Assembly: GCA_030737835.1 (NCBI GenBank) | Contig: CM060857.1 | Location: 3,490,328 to 3,554,327 of the forward strand | DNA: 64,000 bases | Reading direction: 5' to 3' | Origin: Acorus gramineus | Lineage: Eukaryota; Streptophyta; Magnoliopsida; Acorales; Acoraceae | Shown here: piece after piece, positions 1 through 12,370 of the stretch | How positions within the stretch are numbered: position 1 is the stretch's first letter | Layout: every line of letters starts with the position of its first letter | Made by a program: the position numbers and the translations under genes | Notes under the pieces: model-generated | Database searches by the model: none | Told to the model about the DNA's origin: nothing | Seen by the model: only the letters and a program-made list of their open reading frames with translations

Positions 1-243
1 GCTCACACTCCACCTGAAGATCTCAATTTGGATGTAAAAAAAATATTTTAACTGGTAGAATGCATTCTTTTTACCTTTTTGTTTGTAGGGAAGTAAAAAA
101 GGTGGCATAAGTTTATTAAAATTCTCTCTTATAGGAATGTAAATAAACAAATTTTGTGAAAAATCATATATAGGCATTTTAAAGCAAGCAAACACCTTAA
201 AGAAATAAGCATTATTTATTACTTGCTCAGGTGGAGTGTGAGC
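1..243. mobile_element. short MITE with 17-bp terminal inverted repeats
   Basis: The first 17 bases (GCTCACACTCCACCTGA) recur as an exact reverse complement at 227-243, enclosing AT-rich noncoding DNA. This is the structure of a small non-autonomous DNA transposon. The left flank is outside the window, so a target-site duplication cannot be tested and the family is unknown. Confidence 0.6.
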
Positions 244-261
244 AATAGGATAAAAGATAAA

Positions 262-775
262 AGTATAAATAAAAAATATATATTATTTGTCTATATGATT
301 ATTTGTAAGTAAATAAGGACTGCAATGTCTACACAATTAAATGTAAAAATCCTTCAGGGGCATTTTTGTCTTTTACAGGAACCAATTTGTCTTTACGATT
401 ATTTATAACTGTAATGTCTATCCAATTAAATGTAAAAATCTTTCAAGTGTAATTTTATCTTTTACAAGGATTAATCTGTCTTTATGATTGTTTATAGGGA
501 CTGCAATGTGTACACAATTTAATGTAAAAGTCTTTAGAGACAATTTTGTCTTTTGCAGGGACTAATTTATCTTTATAACTGTTTATAAGGACTTCAATGT
601 CTACACAATTATATGTGATTGAATATTCTGAAAATATTCTGTTAAGTTTGTAGGAATAATAATTGAGTTTTTCTGAATTTTCAGGGATTCGTACGTCTGT
701 CCCAATTTTAATAGGGACTTATATAAGTGTTTCCATGTTTGTAGGGATTTAGATGTCTTTGACCCTATTTTTTTT
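262..775 (+). repeat. arm of a foldback repeat built of ~90-bp tandem subrepeats
   Basis: Four diverged units of about 90 bp follow one another, with unit boundaries near 391, 480 and 569. Each carries a tctttatgattgtttata-like segment followed by an acaattaaatgtaaaa-like segment. The block ends in a terminal motif (gggatttagatgtctttgaccc) that recurs inverted at 1084 and again at about 2760. It looks like the right arm of an element whose left arm is missing. No coding potential. Confidence 0.6.
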
Positions 776-1083
776 CTAACAAAAAAAATACAACTAAACC
801 CAAGGCACAGAAAGGGATGCTCGACAATAAGGCTCGGTCGAATTTGTCCATTTGAATTTCTTCTGCAAATGTCATGATCAAAATTCAGTGTCAAACACAT
901 GCCAAAGATGCACTTTTTATAAAAATAAACAATGAGGATCCATGTATACACCAGGATATGAAAATTTATTTTTCTGATATTCCACAAAATATGTATAAAT
1001 GAATAAGTTTTTGGATTTTAAGCAGAATTTCTCCATCACTTTTTACTGCATGTTTGGTTACATTTTTTTTTTTCATTTTTTGT

Positions 1084-2771
1084 TAAAGACATTTAAGTCC
1101 CTACAAATATGAAAAAATCCATATAAGTCCCTACTAAAATTGGGACAGACGTACGAGTCCCTGAAAACTAAGGAAAACCCAATTATCATCCTTGAGTTAA
1201 ATTTCCATCCAAATTTAACGGAATATTCCTAGAATATTCAATCACATATAATTGTGTAGACATTGAAGTCCTTATAAACAGTCATAAAGACAAATTAGTC
1301 CCTGCAAAAGATAAAATTGCCCCTAAAAGACTTTTACATTAAATTGTGTATACATTGTAGTCCCTATAAATAATCATAAAGACAAATTAGTCTCCGTAGA
1401 AGACAAAATTGCCCTTAAAAGACTTTTACATGTAATTGAATTGACATTACAGTCCTTATAAACAATCGTAAAGACAAATTGGTTCCTCTAAAAGACAAAA
1501 ATACCCTTGAAGTATTTTTACATTTAATTGTGCAGACATTGCAATTTAAAAATTAAATACCCTCTAAAAGACTGAAATTTCTACACAATTAAATGTAAAA
1601 ATTCTTCAGGGGCATTTTTGTCTTTTACATGTACCAATTTGTGTTTACGATTATTTATAAGGACTGTAATGTCTATCCAATTAAATGTAAAAATCTTTCA
1701 GGGGTAATTTTATCTTTTACAATGACTAATTTGTCTTTATGATTGTTTATAGGGACTGCAATGTATACATAATTTAATGTAAATGTCTTTTAAGGACAAT
1801 TTTATCTTTTGCAAGGACTAATTTGTCTTTATGATTGTTTATAAGGACTTCAATGTCTACACAATTATATGTGATGAAATATTCTAGGAATATTCTGTTA
1901 AATTTGAATGGAAATTGAACTCAGAAATGATAATTGAATTTTTCTGAGTTTTCAGGGACTCGTACGTCTGTCCTAATTTTAGTAAGGATTTATATGGGTT
2001 TTCTCATGTTTGTAGCAGGCCTGTCAACGGGTCGGGTCCGGGTCGGGTCGCGGTGGACCCGGACCCGACCCGTGGCAGGACCCGGCGGGTCCGGGGAAAT
2101 GTGGACCCGGACCCGGATGGTTGGGTAAAAAAAAAAAAAAGAGAGAAGAGCTCATGTATTTGTTTGTCTTATCATTCTATTTGAAATTTTTTGTAATAAA
2201 ATATTATTGTTAATGAGATTATGTTTGAATATAATTTTATACAATTCAAAAGAAGTAAATGAATTATTAAACAACATCCAAAACAATAATCACTAACATA
2301 AAAAACATATTAACCTAAATAATAAACATAACTAACCTAAACAACATTCAAAACAATAAACACTAACATATTAACCTAAATAATAAACATAAATCATGCA
2401 ACAAACTAATTAATCATACAAATTCAAAAGCTAATAAGTTAATTGTTCAAAACAAACCGATTTATAGGCTTGTTATGATTATGATTTATGAACTTATAGA
2501 TACAAAAATAAGTTAAGTAAGAAATAAAATTATGTATCAACTAATACTAATAGTCTTATAATATATGAACATATATTAAAAAAAATAGTCGGGTCCAACG
2601 GGTCGGGGCGGGGTGGACCCGGACCCGACCCGTTTGTTTGTTCGGGTCCGCCGGGTCGGGTCCAACTCGGGTCGGGTATATTACACGTGTAATCAAGTCC
2701 GGGTCGGGTCCGGGTCTGAACCCGACCCGTTGACAGGCCTAATTTGTAGGGACTTAGATGTCTTTAACCCT
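1084..2771. mobile_element. foldback (long inverted repeat) element split by a hAT insertion
   Basis: The left arm (1084 to about 1555) and right arm (about 1560 to 2771, excluding the insert at 2016-2741) are reverse complements over most of their length. The ends read gttaaagacatttaagtccc and its complement. Both arms contain the ~90-bp subrepeats also seen at 262-775. It encodes no protein. Long inverted arms made of subrepeats fit a foldback or Mutator-like non-autonomous element; the superfamily is my inference. Confidence 0.6.
2016..2741. mobile_element. non-autonomous hAT-type element, GGGTCGGG family, copy 1
   Basis: The termini are CAGGCCTGTCAACGGG on the left and the complement of TAGGCCTGTCAACGGG on the right. 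Next to both ends are arrays of GGGTCGGGTC/GGACCCG subterminal motifs; the core is AT-rich and noncoding. Flanking 8-mers are GTTTGTAG (left) and ATTTGTAG (right), a 7/8 match that fits the 8-bp target duplication of hAT elements. It sits inside the right arm of the foldback at 1084-2771. A close relative lies at 34679-35370. Confidence 0.8.
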
Positions 2772-3276
2772 TTTTTTTTTCATTTTTTTGGTTACATGGT
2801 GACTTTAAATACCTCATGGTAGTGATTGTTACAAAGGTTGTTACAATTTTATCAATCTTGTAACTTTAAATACAACAAGAAAGACTGTTCTAGCTTATAG
2901 GAAAAAAAATAGTATTATAGATAAACATAAGAACTAAAAAAATATATGAATAACTAATCTCATAAGCAGAATTGATTGCTTAATTATAACTTTTAAGCAT
3001 GCCAGTCAAGTGTGGCATCAACTGTAACACCTGTTGAAAACCAGTACAAACTCTCTCTACTTGAATACAACCTGAACTCTGAAACACAGTTGAGAAGAAA
3101 CTAATCATTCATAGAGAACCTTGACATACAAAGAATATGAAGTCTGCAAGAAATCAGTTTTAATGGCATTAGCTCAAGTCGAGCTCTACTAATAAATTCT
3201 GATCAATTTACCATTCATGGATCGACCATGCGTGAATCTGTCACCCTTTCGTGACAGAAACAGTGCTCTCCGAATT
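2772..3276. other. intergenic AT-rich DNA including the SKS 3' flank
   Basis: No ORF or repeat is recognised. The part next to 3276 should contain the 3' UTR and poly(A) site of the minus-strand SKS gene, but no single poly(A) signal can be chosen with confidence. Confidence 0.4.
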
Positions 3277-6200
3277 TCAGAGAGGCCTGGTGCGACGACC
3301 AGAGGCACGGCCACAGAGAAGTGCGTTCCTTGGGATTGGATATTCGTCCCTCCACGAATTCGCCGGAGAGTAGACACGGAGGTAAAACTGCTGTCCTAAA
3401 TACTGCTTGGCCCAGTTTTCTGATCTTACATTCCACATGCCCACATTGTCAAGAGGCATGTATAGCGCGGTCCATGACTTTGGGTACACCTGAAGAAGGC
3501 AAAATTTATTTGCTGTTAAACTTATGCATCAATGACATGAAAATGTGTTATATGTGGATATAATATAGTTACAAATCATGATGAAAAGTATATATAGTTT
3601 GTCTGATCAGCCAATGTAGCAACAGCAGAATTTGCATCTATACTTCACAATATCAGGAAATTGGAATTTCATCAGTATCATCAGGAATTCGATATTGTGA
3701 AAAAAATAGAAAATGTTACACTCATTTGCATACATGATTTTTTTTTTTTTTGAAATGTTTACTTCACTAATGAATTACATACCCATATAAATTGAATGCA
3801 TATATTTTTTTATTTTTCCATAAGAGTATATGTTGACAAACGATATCATATCCTACGATAATGACATGGCATCTGCAAAATTGACTGCAAAAAGGATTGA
3901 GTGTACCAGTGCCCAAAAATAAATACCTGAACAGTGCACCGAGCGACTGTGTCTCTGAGATTATACCTCTGTCTGCTTGCTTGAGTCCATTGACCTCCAT
4001 CCATCCTGCTCATATAAAACACCTCACCATTTTTAGATTTTTATCCTCTAAAAAAAATGTGAAGTTTCTAGTTGGGGGCAAGTATCATCATATATAGATA
4101 CAATAAAACGCCGAACTACTTCGACAGTGTTGACATATGCCAACATTAGATGGATCAACGTTAAGCGAGGTGTCAAAATGGATGCAATGACTCGATCAGT
4201 TGTTGCTTGACATAATTCAAAAAGTTGTGATCTTACCCAACAACAAAGAAGGAGTATCCATCAATGTGCCATGACTCCACCGAATCTTCGTTGTTCTCGA
4301 AGACGATCTCAATGTAGTCTCTAAAATTGGCAGACATAACTGATGTTTGGAGATAAGCGCCCGAACCGGTGGGGTAATCAGGGATGCTTCCAGGGGAGAA
4401 GACGCCCGGGATCTGGTAGAAGTCTGCTACTTTCAATGGAGTGTCGGCGGGAATGAAAGACACGCTGTTGACTGCGTATCTCTGCTTGCCATTGATGACA
4501 GGAGCAGAGTTCGCAAGCCTGATTGTTCGCGTGGTGTTCACCAATCCATAGTGATATGATCCCTGTGGATTCGGGCGTGGTCCACTCGCAGTGAGGTTCC
4601 ATCTGATTTTTCAAGTAACATTAGTAACAATTTTAATTCTATGTGACTACAAACCCTATATTTCAAAACAACAAAAGTGAAGTATCTGTCAGTGGTTGAG
4701 AAACACTTCTTATGATGGTCTAGAATACAAGACTCAAGGTTTATCTTTTTCAGAACTTTTTATGGTATTTGATATTGCAATCACAAGACACTGATGTTGT
4801 TGATGATGGTTTTGGATCTTTCAATCTTCACCCATAGTAACATAATTCATCAAATTTAAATTCATGATCCTTGTCAGCAGTTCTGAATTCGGAAATGATC
4901 CAGCAATGACTATAATATGCAATTCGACATAATTCAAGTTTAAGACAGGGAAAATAACAAAATTGCAAAAATACAAAATTACTTATACCACACAAAATCA
5001 ACAATATAAATAAAATTTATAATCTCTTATTGATGTTGTAACATCAAAACATTACAAAGAATCCTCAGTTCAAGTTATAATATATGAATTTAGACAATGA
5101 GCTCAATCAAGCAATTTTTTCCTTTTTGGTTTTAAACATGTTGCATAAGTAAAATATAGGTTATGCATTTAATACACATTTAATTTGTCTAATATAAAAC
5201 TTATAGAAAACATGCATTGTTAATGAGACACGATTTAAACAGGAATTCATATCTTAACAAAAAGTGTGAAAGTTTAGGTAACAAGGTTCATAATGCATTC
5301 ATGAATAATGCGATAATTAAATTAATACAAAAACATGAAATTTGTGAAATAGGGGCTTAATTCGCCAAACCATTGAACTCACTGATATTCATGAACTATC
5401 CGCAAACTCTTCGAATAATTCAGAATAAATTATTATCTAGGCATTTTTCTGTGTGAAAAACTTTTTAATTCAAGCAAGTTTAAGACTTTGTTGTGTTGGT
5501 TTGAAAGATAAACATACAAGCTAGTTTATATTTCCTGATTAATTGACTAAACATAAAATTCCAAATGAGCTAAAACACACAAGTCTGAGAGTACCTGATA
5601 GACCTGGCCTGGTTGAGAGACCAATCAATCTGAATGGTTGGTCCACCAGGAGTTGGACCTGAAACAGCCCCAGCAGAGTTGCTGTAATGCAGTATGGCTG
5701 CGGTGCTCAAGATTGGGGTGGTGAAGCGGGTCGAAACAGCAATGTAGTAGTCCCTTCCGGGCTGATCAGCAGTGACCAACACTGAGTAGGACTGTCCCAG
5801 ATGGATGTCGAGGGAGTCGTAACTGTTCTGCAGCGTGTGAGATCCTTCAACCTCCACGAGCTTCATCATGTGTCCTTCGATTCTGAAGTTGATGGATGTC
5901 GTCAGACCAACGTTGGAGATCCGGAATCTGTATGTTTGGCCTGAACAAGTTTGAATTTTTTTTTCATTTAGAAACAGAATTCATTATGAGTTGTTTGTAG
6001 ATATGACTAATGATTGTAACCTTGATTGACTGTGAATGTGTTTCCATTCCATCCCCTTCCATTGATGAGAAGTCCATCTGGGAAAGGAAGGTTTTGTCCA
6101 CCATCTAAAATCGCTTTCAGGTCCTGAGGAGGAAGCAAGCATACAGATAAAAAAAGATCAAATAAAAATGTGACATATTTGAAAGCAAATGGACTAACAC

Positions 6201-9200
6201 AATTATTTTGGATGGATTTTCTTTACCCATAATCATTTTTTGTTGGAATTCAGATTCCACTATACCGTTTGGTTCATCAATGGATTTCTACTCAAATTCA
6301 GTGACAAAATACGTAATAAATAAAATAACAATATGTATATAACTTAAAACAAAAGGGGAAAAAAATCTTCCTCAATAAAGGATTGTTTCTTATGTAATTT
6401 TTTTAGTTATGTCATGATCCGAGGTTCATAATAGCCAATTAAAAAGACAATCCATCAGGATTCCAAGTATCCCATGGTCTATTTAAGTTTCATAGCAATA
6501 ATTTTAGATTTTCATGATTGTCGCGTATAATATGGAATCCAAGTTCTTGTAATCTTACAGTGTGATTTGCCTTGAACCAGTCACCGGCGAGTATGGTGTA
6601 GTCACCGGCCGGAGGAGGGAAGGGAACCGGAATCATCGGGCGGCTTGCAATGGTGATGCCTCCAAAACCACCTGCAGCCTTGTGGAAGCCAAGTGATGGG
6701 AAATAGAAGTAGCTGCCTATTTGATCCTTCACTTGCAGAACATAAGTGAAGTTCCTTCCAGGCGGAATCGGGCAATTTGTGCCCCAAACTCCATCTTGCC
6801 ATGAATTTCTCCTCTGTTGTATGCCATTCCTGCATCAAGAATAGAAATCGTCATTAGAACCGTATTTAATTAGGCTTCATTTAGCATTGATTTTCAAAAA
6901 CAATTTTTCATGAAAGCTGATGCCAAAATCTTGAACTGTTTGGAACTGATTATCTGAAAACCGATTTTGCATAAACAAAATCAGTTTAACAGTTGGTTCC
7001 AGATGGACCTTAATGTAGAAATTCAAAGATCAAATTGTTGCATGATGTTATATCAGGTGCCTGCAAATTTGGAAAATTAAACTACAACATCATCAAAACA
7101 ATTCCACTCCTATATTTGCCAGGGATGGCCAGTTTGGGCATGGGATTATATAAACTCCATAATCAATTGAGATTTTCATGGAAAAATAGCTATATGATTT
7201 ATGACAATGCAATTCTACTTTTCTACTTCAATGTTGTAAAAAGTGTTAGACACTAGTCTTCCTAATCGATTAAGCAAGAATAATCGACAGTTTAAAAATT
7301 ATATATAAATAATATATAATAGTATAAAATACAAAAAAATAAAATAAATACAATATAATCAGAAAGAAAAATAAACAAAATCAAATTAATCATGTTAAAA
7401 TTAGTTTCATCATTGCCACTGTCTAGCCACTTAAACCCCCATAATCCCCTGGGCGAGGTGAGCCCGATTCTGCCTAGATTTCCACTTAGTCCTCATTTAA
7501 TCCTTTTTTCCAGAATAATGTTACACTTAAATCACATTTGGAACTTAAATATCAGCTCAAAAACAGCAGTTAATATTCAGTCACTAACATGGAAACCAGG
7601 AGACTTCATCACCACTTGTTCCAACACTGCCTTGAAATATCAACATGAAAAGAAGTCCATTGAATTTCCTCATCATCTTGGCTAATCATAACATCAATCT
7701 TAAGAATACTAATACCATTGTTTATATTTTATTTATAAAAAAAAGTGTTAGGTCCATCATCGTTTACAACCCTGTGTGCACTGTGCAGTCCCACACGTCT
7801 TGATTGTTTTAAAAAAGAATAAACCGCCATAACTCTTATGAAAAATGCATAAACCTTCATAATGAATTAAATGAATCCATTTATAAAAATATAATTTTTT
7901 TTATGAGATAGCTCGTTTGAATCGAGTCAGGACTTCAGTCCCATCAATATCAAGCTACACAGCCTATAAATCAAACTACACAATCAATTGTTGGGTACAT
8001 GTCTCACTCTTATGTTGAATTCAGTCAGGCATGAGTTTGATCAGTACTATCAGCATCCAATAGGAGACAGACGTATGCCTAACAATTGACTGTGTAGTTC
8101 GACTTTGTAATTCAATTCATAGGGTTGTATAGTTCGTTACTTATGGGACTGACTAGATCTAATTCTAACTGGATCCAGTTGTCCCACGTTATGTGTAACA
8201 GGGCTCATAAAAAATGTTTTCCAAGGACATCATCACATCTGGCATGAACCCTAGCCCTTTCAGGGTCCTAATACAAAACCGTGCCAACACGGCACGATTG
8301 TTTATATCAAGAATCTTTAAAAAATTTAAAATTTTTAGTGTTTTTTTTTTTCCAAAAAAATTTAAAATTTTTAGTTGATGAGAGAAGCAACCAGTATGAC
8401 AGGTCAAAAGGATCACATTAATGAAAAGTTGGGTAACCCTATTAAAGCAATAAAAATAATGTAAAATAATAACCATAAAGACTTCATTGGATCCGGCCAA
8501 TCAAACAGAGAATCCAACATGTGCTAATGGGCAGTTTTTTGTTTGCTTTTGAAAACACCTGTCTGGCTCAAGCACAATCAATGGAGAACAGTGTATAATT
8601 AAAAAAGGATAATGTTATACAGTCCCTGTTACAGCTCGAGTATAGTTTTTAAAAATGCATACTTCATCTAAAAAATTATATATATTTTAATTAATTATAT
8701 AAAAATTATATGACTACATGTAATAGCATTTAAACTAAGCTTTGGGTAACGGAATAGGTGAAGAATATGATAAACTAGGAATGAATAAACTCAAAAAATT
8801 GTTTGTTTGCAAGGAATACATGGTTATAAAGATGAGAAAACACTGATTTCGGTATTCCAAATCCCCCTAAAGTTATGTCTTTTCACTCAATTTATTTGAC
8901 TAGTATGATAAAAATCCACATGTCAAATCATCTATCATCGTCTCTTATGAATGAGGATCTACACGTCATGTCACTATTGCCCTCTTATAATTTATTATCT
9001 ACATTTTATCCATAACTTATTCATGATCAACCAAACAACGAAAATTTTATTATTATATTTTTTTAATAAAAATAATTAAAAACAAAATTAAACACAAATT
9101 CACTTATTCATTATTTACGCTATACGTCACTATCCAAACATACTCTAAAAATTTAAATAAATAAAAAATAAAATAAGCATAGATTCCTGACACGCTTTTA

Positions 9201-9853
9201 CGAAAATGACAATCATGCCCCCAATCTTAATAAAAAGGTTGTAATTCCCAATTTCGACAGCACAGACATTAATGTCACACCTCCCCCAAAAAAAGCCATT
9301 TTTTTCTCCCATAATTTCTAACTCAAATTATTCATTTCCTTTCTTAAAAACGAAACCATTTTTTTCTCCAGATCTAACACAAATCATGCCAAAAATAAAT
9401 AAAATAAACCCAAACCAATTAAAAAAAAAAATTATTTCAAGAAGACAAACCAGGAGAGGAGGAAAGGCTCATCAAGGCTGTTGAAGACATTGATGATCAG
9501 ATTATCATTCGTCACAGACTGTATTTGTGGCCCTGGAAACTGCCCATTGATCAAGATCCCCTGTAAATGACATCAAAACCCAAACTTTTCAGAGACCCAG
9601 TTTCAAAAACCACACAAAAACATCAGATTTGCATCTTTTTCAGACACCCATTGAAAAAGAAAAAAGAAAAAGACTACATTGTTGAAAAGATGGGTTTTTT
9701 AAACATGGGTACCTGTTGTTGGACTCCGAGAGGGTATATGAAGCCATAAGTGACATTCCAAGTGAAGAACCTGTAAGGGTCCTCTCCATTGATGCATAGA
9801 AGAGAAGAAGAAGTGGAGACCAACAGGAGGAGAAACAAGAGAGAAGCCCCCAT
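3277..9853 (-). CDS. SKU5-similar (SKS) multicopper-oxidase-like protein (L-ascorbate oxidase homolog), 8 exons, 542 aa
   Basis: Exons on the minus strand are 9853-9713, 9560-9451, 6829-6559, 6123-6021, 5940-5595, 4602-4237, 4005-3927 and 3489-3277. All junctions are GT-AG and in phase; the sum is 543 codons including the stop. Residues 1-23 form a hydrophobic signal peptide followed by EDPYRFFTWNVTYG. Cupredoxin-domain landmarks are INGQFPGP, SWNGIQQRRNSWQDG, GQTYRFRISNVG, SWHIDGYSFFVVGMDGGQW and NLRDTVARC. Several N-glycosylation sites (NVT, NFT, NHT, NLT, NTT) suggest secretion to the apoplast. The HWHG and HCH copper-ligand motifs of true ascorbate oxidases are replaced (SWNG; no HCH), as is known for SKU5/SKS proteins, so catalysis is doubtful. 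The C-terminus ends NALLCGRASGRRTRPL with no hydrophobic GPI-anchor signal, resembling the soluble, often pollen-expressed SKS clade rather than SKU5. Intron 2 (2.6 kb) holds a foldback repeat. The family call is firm; the clade is inferred. Confidence 0.93.
7910..8178. repeat. foldback MITE in intron 2 of the SKS gene
   Basis: Arms containing aactacacaatcaattgttg (left, near 7974) and caattgactgtgtagttcga (right, near 8084) are imperfect reverse complements, and pairing continues outward through the cagtcccat segments. It is noncoding. A partial relative (cacagtcaattattgtatac) lies near 33961. Confidence 0.55.
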
Positions 9854-10199
9854 GTCTTCCTCTTCTTCTCAAAATCAAAATGTTTTGAGTGGTTTCTAAG
9901 ATCTGGGTCTTTTTATTTTTTCTGTGTGTGTGTTTTTTTCCCGCTATAAAGTCGGAGAGGACGATTTGGGGATTTAAAAACTGGCAGTGGTTTTTATTAT
10001 TGGATTTGATTTTGAGATTTGAATGGAGAGAGAGAGACAGAGAGTCATGTGAGCTGTCAATGCTTGGACTGTCGGACCCCTGTAACATGTATTCTCTGTT
10101 TCCTTTTTTATTTTTTAATTTTTCTTTTGTCACTAATGTCAATGAGATTACATGTTTTACGCTATATATGTTTTTGCTAGAATTGTGTAACAAAAATCA
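9854..10199 (-). promoter_or_regulatory. 5' UTR and promoter region of the SKS gene
   Basis: This is the DNA upstream of the SKS start codon. On the minus strand it contains several AT-rich stretches that could act as a TATA element (for example aataataaaaacc, and ctttatagc nearer the gene), but none is a clear consensus at a decisive distance. The ORFs in this stretch are antisense shadows of exon 1 and its flank. Confidence 0.4.
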
Positions 10200-11090
10200 A
10201 CGGAGAATAATAAGTCCAATGGAGAGGCGTAACTGGGGAATAAAAAAATTAAAAGGGGATAAGGGGTGCTAGAATTGCTCGTTAGAATTTATCAATGTCA
10301 ATTAATAAAAATATTATTAGGTGTCATCTAAATAAATTCTATCATCTAATAGTGATAAACACATTCTAAAAACATATCACATTTATCGTGTGCAAGCATC
10401 TCTTATATTTATTCTTAAACATAAATAATTTATATAGAAATATAATTGTTTTTTTTTAAGTTATAAACTTTATCTGTTATCTACCGGTTATCATCATTTT
10501 ATCAAGGTGAATTAAATAATAAAAATGTTACTTTTACTTTTTTCAATGATAATAACAAATAAACAAAAAATTATTTATTTTTAATGGATTGCCATCTATA
10601 TTGGTATATAGGGGTGGTAAACGAACTAAACGAGCTGAGCTTTAATATGTTCAAGCTCGGCTCGTTTATAAACGAGCCGAACCGAGCAGAGTTCACGAGC
10701 CTCAACGAGCCTAACATTCTTCTTCATTTTAGGGTTTTTAAGGAGTTGAAAACAAAATTTTAGCCTAAATGAGCCAAGTTCATGAGTCTAAAAGAATATA
10801 ACTTTGTATTAATTTAATGTTCTGATTTTACAAAGGAGTTTGGTCAAACTTCAACTAAGATTTTTATAACACAGTCGAGTTTGAATACAAAATCAAGCTC
10901 GATCCAGGTCTCAAGCCTAACTGAGCTTAAAAATTAATCAAGCTCACTCATTTGTCTAATTAAACGAGCCTAAACGAGCTCTAACCGAGCCAAGCATTAG
11001 TCGAGCCCGAGCGGCTTGATTCATTTACTAGCCCTACCGGTATAGTTAGCAGAGGAGAATAACTCTATGTCACACCCATAGGGGGGGTTG
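10200..11090 (-). mobile_element. Harbinger-derived MITE, interrupted by a hAT element
   Basis: The body (gaattgctcgttag..., then lower-case matches such as caataaaaatatt and gtgataaacacattcta) aligns with the MITEs at 40031-40562 and 40700-41238 in reverse orientation. Its right end, gaataactctatgtcacacc followed by a G run, matches their termini. A 428-bp hAT element (10609-11036) splits it. The left boundary is approximate. Confidence 0.6.
10609..11036. mobile_element. non-autonomous hAT-type element, ACGAGCC family, copy 1
   Basis: The termini are TAGGGGTGGTAAACGAAC and the complement of TAGGGCTAGTAAATGAA. They resemble the TAG(A/G)GGTGG ends of plant hAT elements such as nDart. Flanking octamers are TTGGTATA (left) and CCGGTATA (right), matching at 6 of 8. 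Near both ends are repeated aacgagcc/ctcggctcg motifs. No ORF. It is nested in a Harbinger-type MITE. Confidence 0.7.
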
Positions 11091-11091
11091 G

Positions 11092-11420
11092 AAATATGTC
11101 CAATAACTATTCTAAGAGACGCTGTAATTGTTTATCTAAGTTTATTTATGTCAATAGATAAAAATATTTTGATGTGACATTTAAAAAAATTCTCCCACCT
11201 AACACTTTCACACACATTTCTAAAGCATGTCACATCTATTATATTACACACACATCTTTCACACTTATTCTAAATACAAACAATTTATGCAAAAATATAA
11301 TAATCAACTTTTATCTATTATTTATTATTACTTTATTCAAAATGAATCTGAAAGGACAATTATTACTAATCATGATATAGTTATTAATAACGAATAACTT
11401 TATATCACAAGCCTAAATCA
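11092..11420 (-). mobile_element. degenerate second copy of the Harbinger-derived MITE
   Basis: Directly after the G-run end of the previous copy, the sequence again follows the MITE body: ccaataactattctaagaga, then a caatagataaaaatatt segment, a cacacacatttctaaagcat segment, and a final ataacgaataactttatatc. It is diverged and the ends are not exact. Confidence 0.45.
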
Positions 11421-12140
11421 TTGACAAATCATTGGCCTTATATTTTTGCTATATTTGAATAAGCATTGCACTCCCTGTAGTAAATTCAATTGAGAATAGG
11501 TCCCTTGAGGTATTGTTTGGTCTGTCTTGGAAAAGGGCAGGGGCTTGTTGGAAGAGTGTGGAGTACTTAAATCATCATAGATTTCGAATGTGAACAGGGC
11601 CTTCTGAAAAATGTAAGAATTTTCAAATTAGGACTATTTTTTATAGAAAATTGGACGGTGATATACTCAATTATTTTTATAATTTTAAAATCTCTAGTAT
11701 ATTATATATTCTATTGTATAAATATATGTCTAGATGATATATTTAAAAAATATAAATAAATATCAATTTATTTAAATATATATATATTTTTTATTATGCA
11801 GAAGTATATACTAAATTAGTGTAGTGATTAGTTATATTTTCCATACGAATAGCTTAATAGCCACAACATTTGCTATCATCATTGTCACGGAAGTTATTTT
11901 TTATGGTGTGATCAAATAAAAAACATCAGTCATTTCCAAGTGTATTTATTAAACAAGATCAATGAATGAATTAGTTAATGAAATCTACAGGTTCAATCCA
12001 TTAAGGACATGTGTGTCGGTGAGACACAAAAGCGGTCCCAAGCAAACAAACACTATGAAAACGAAATCCAGAGAGAGAGAGATATATGGTTTGCATGTGA
12101 AAAACATGGGTCGTATTTCTTGTGTTTAGAGTTACTAAAA
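11421..12140. other. AT-rich intergenic DNA
   Basis: No gene or clear repeat structure seen in this stretch. Confidence 0.4.
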
Positions 12141-12370
12141 GTACATTTGGTTACGTGATTGTGTTGCGATTGCGATTGCAGAAAGTTGCGTTTACAATCG
12201 TGCAACCAAACAGTTTTACTGTAACAGCTTCCTGCACACAGATTTTAAACAAATAGTGTCCAAAAACTGCGATTTTAAAAAGCTGAGAAAGTGAGCTTTT
12301 TACAGAATCAGTTTTGCAATCGCAGATTCCTGCAGAATCAATTTTACAATCGCGCAACCAAAAACACCCT
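12141..12370. mobile_element. short MITE with inverted ttggttRcgYgattg ends
   Basis: The left end reads catttggttacgtgattgt and the right end is the complement of tgtttttggttgcgcgattg. The interior repeats tgcgattgcgattgcag-like words in both orientations. About 230 bp and noncoding. No convincing target duplication was identified. Confidence 0.6.

Noticed and set aside
2613..2822. ORF across GGGTCGGG arrays
   Set aside because: The array in the hAT subterminal region produces Arg/Gly-rich open frames without meaning.
9699..10272. ORFs of 164 and 127 codons over the SKS first exon and promoter
   Set aside because: They are in the wrong frame or strand relative to the signal-peptide exon, which is supported by the splice sites and the family match.
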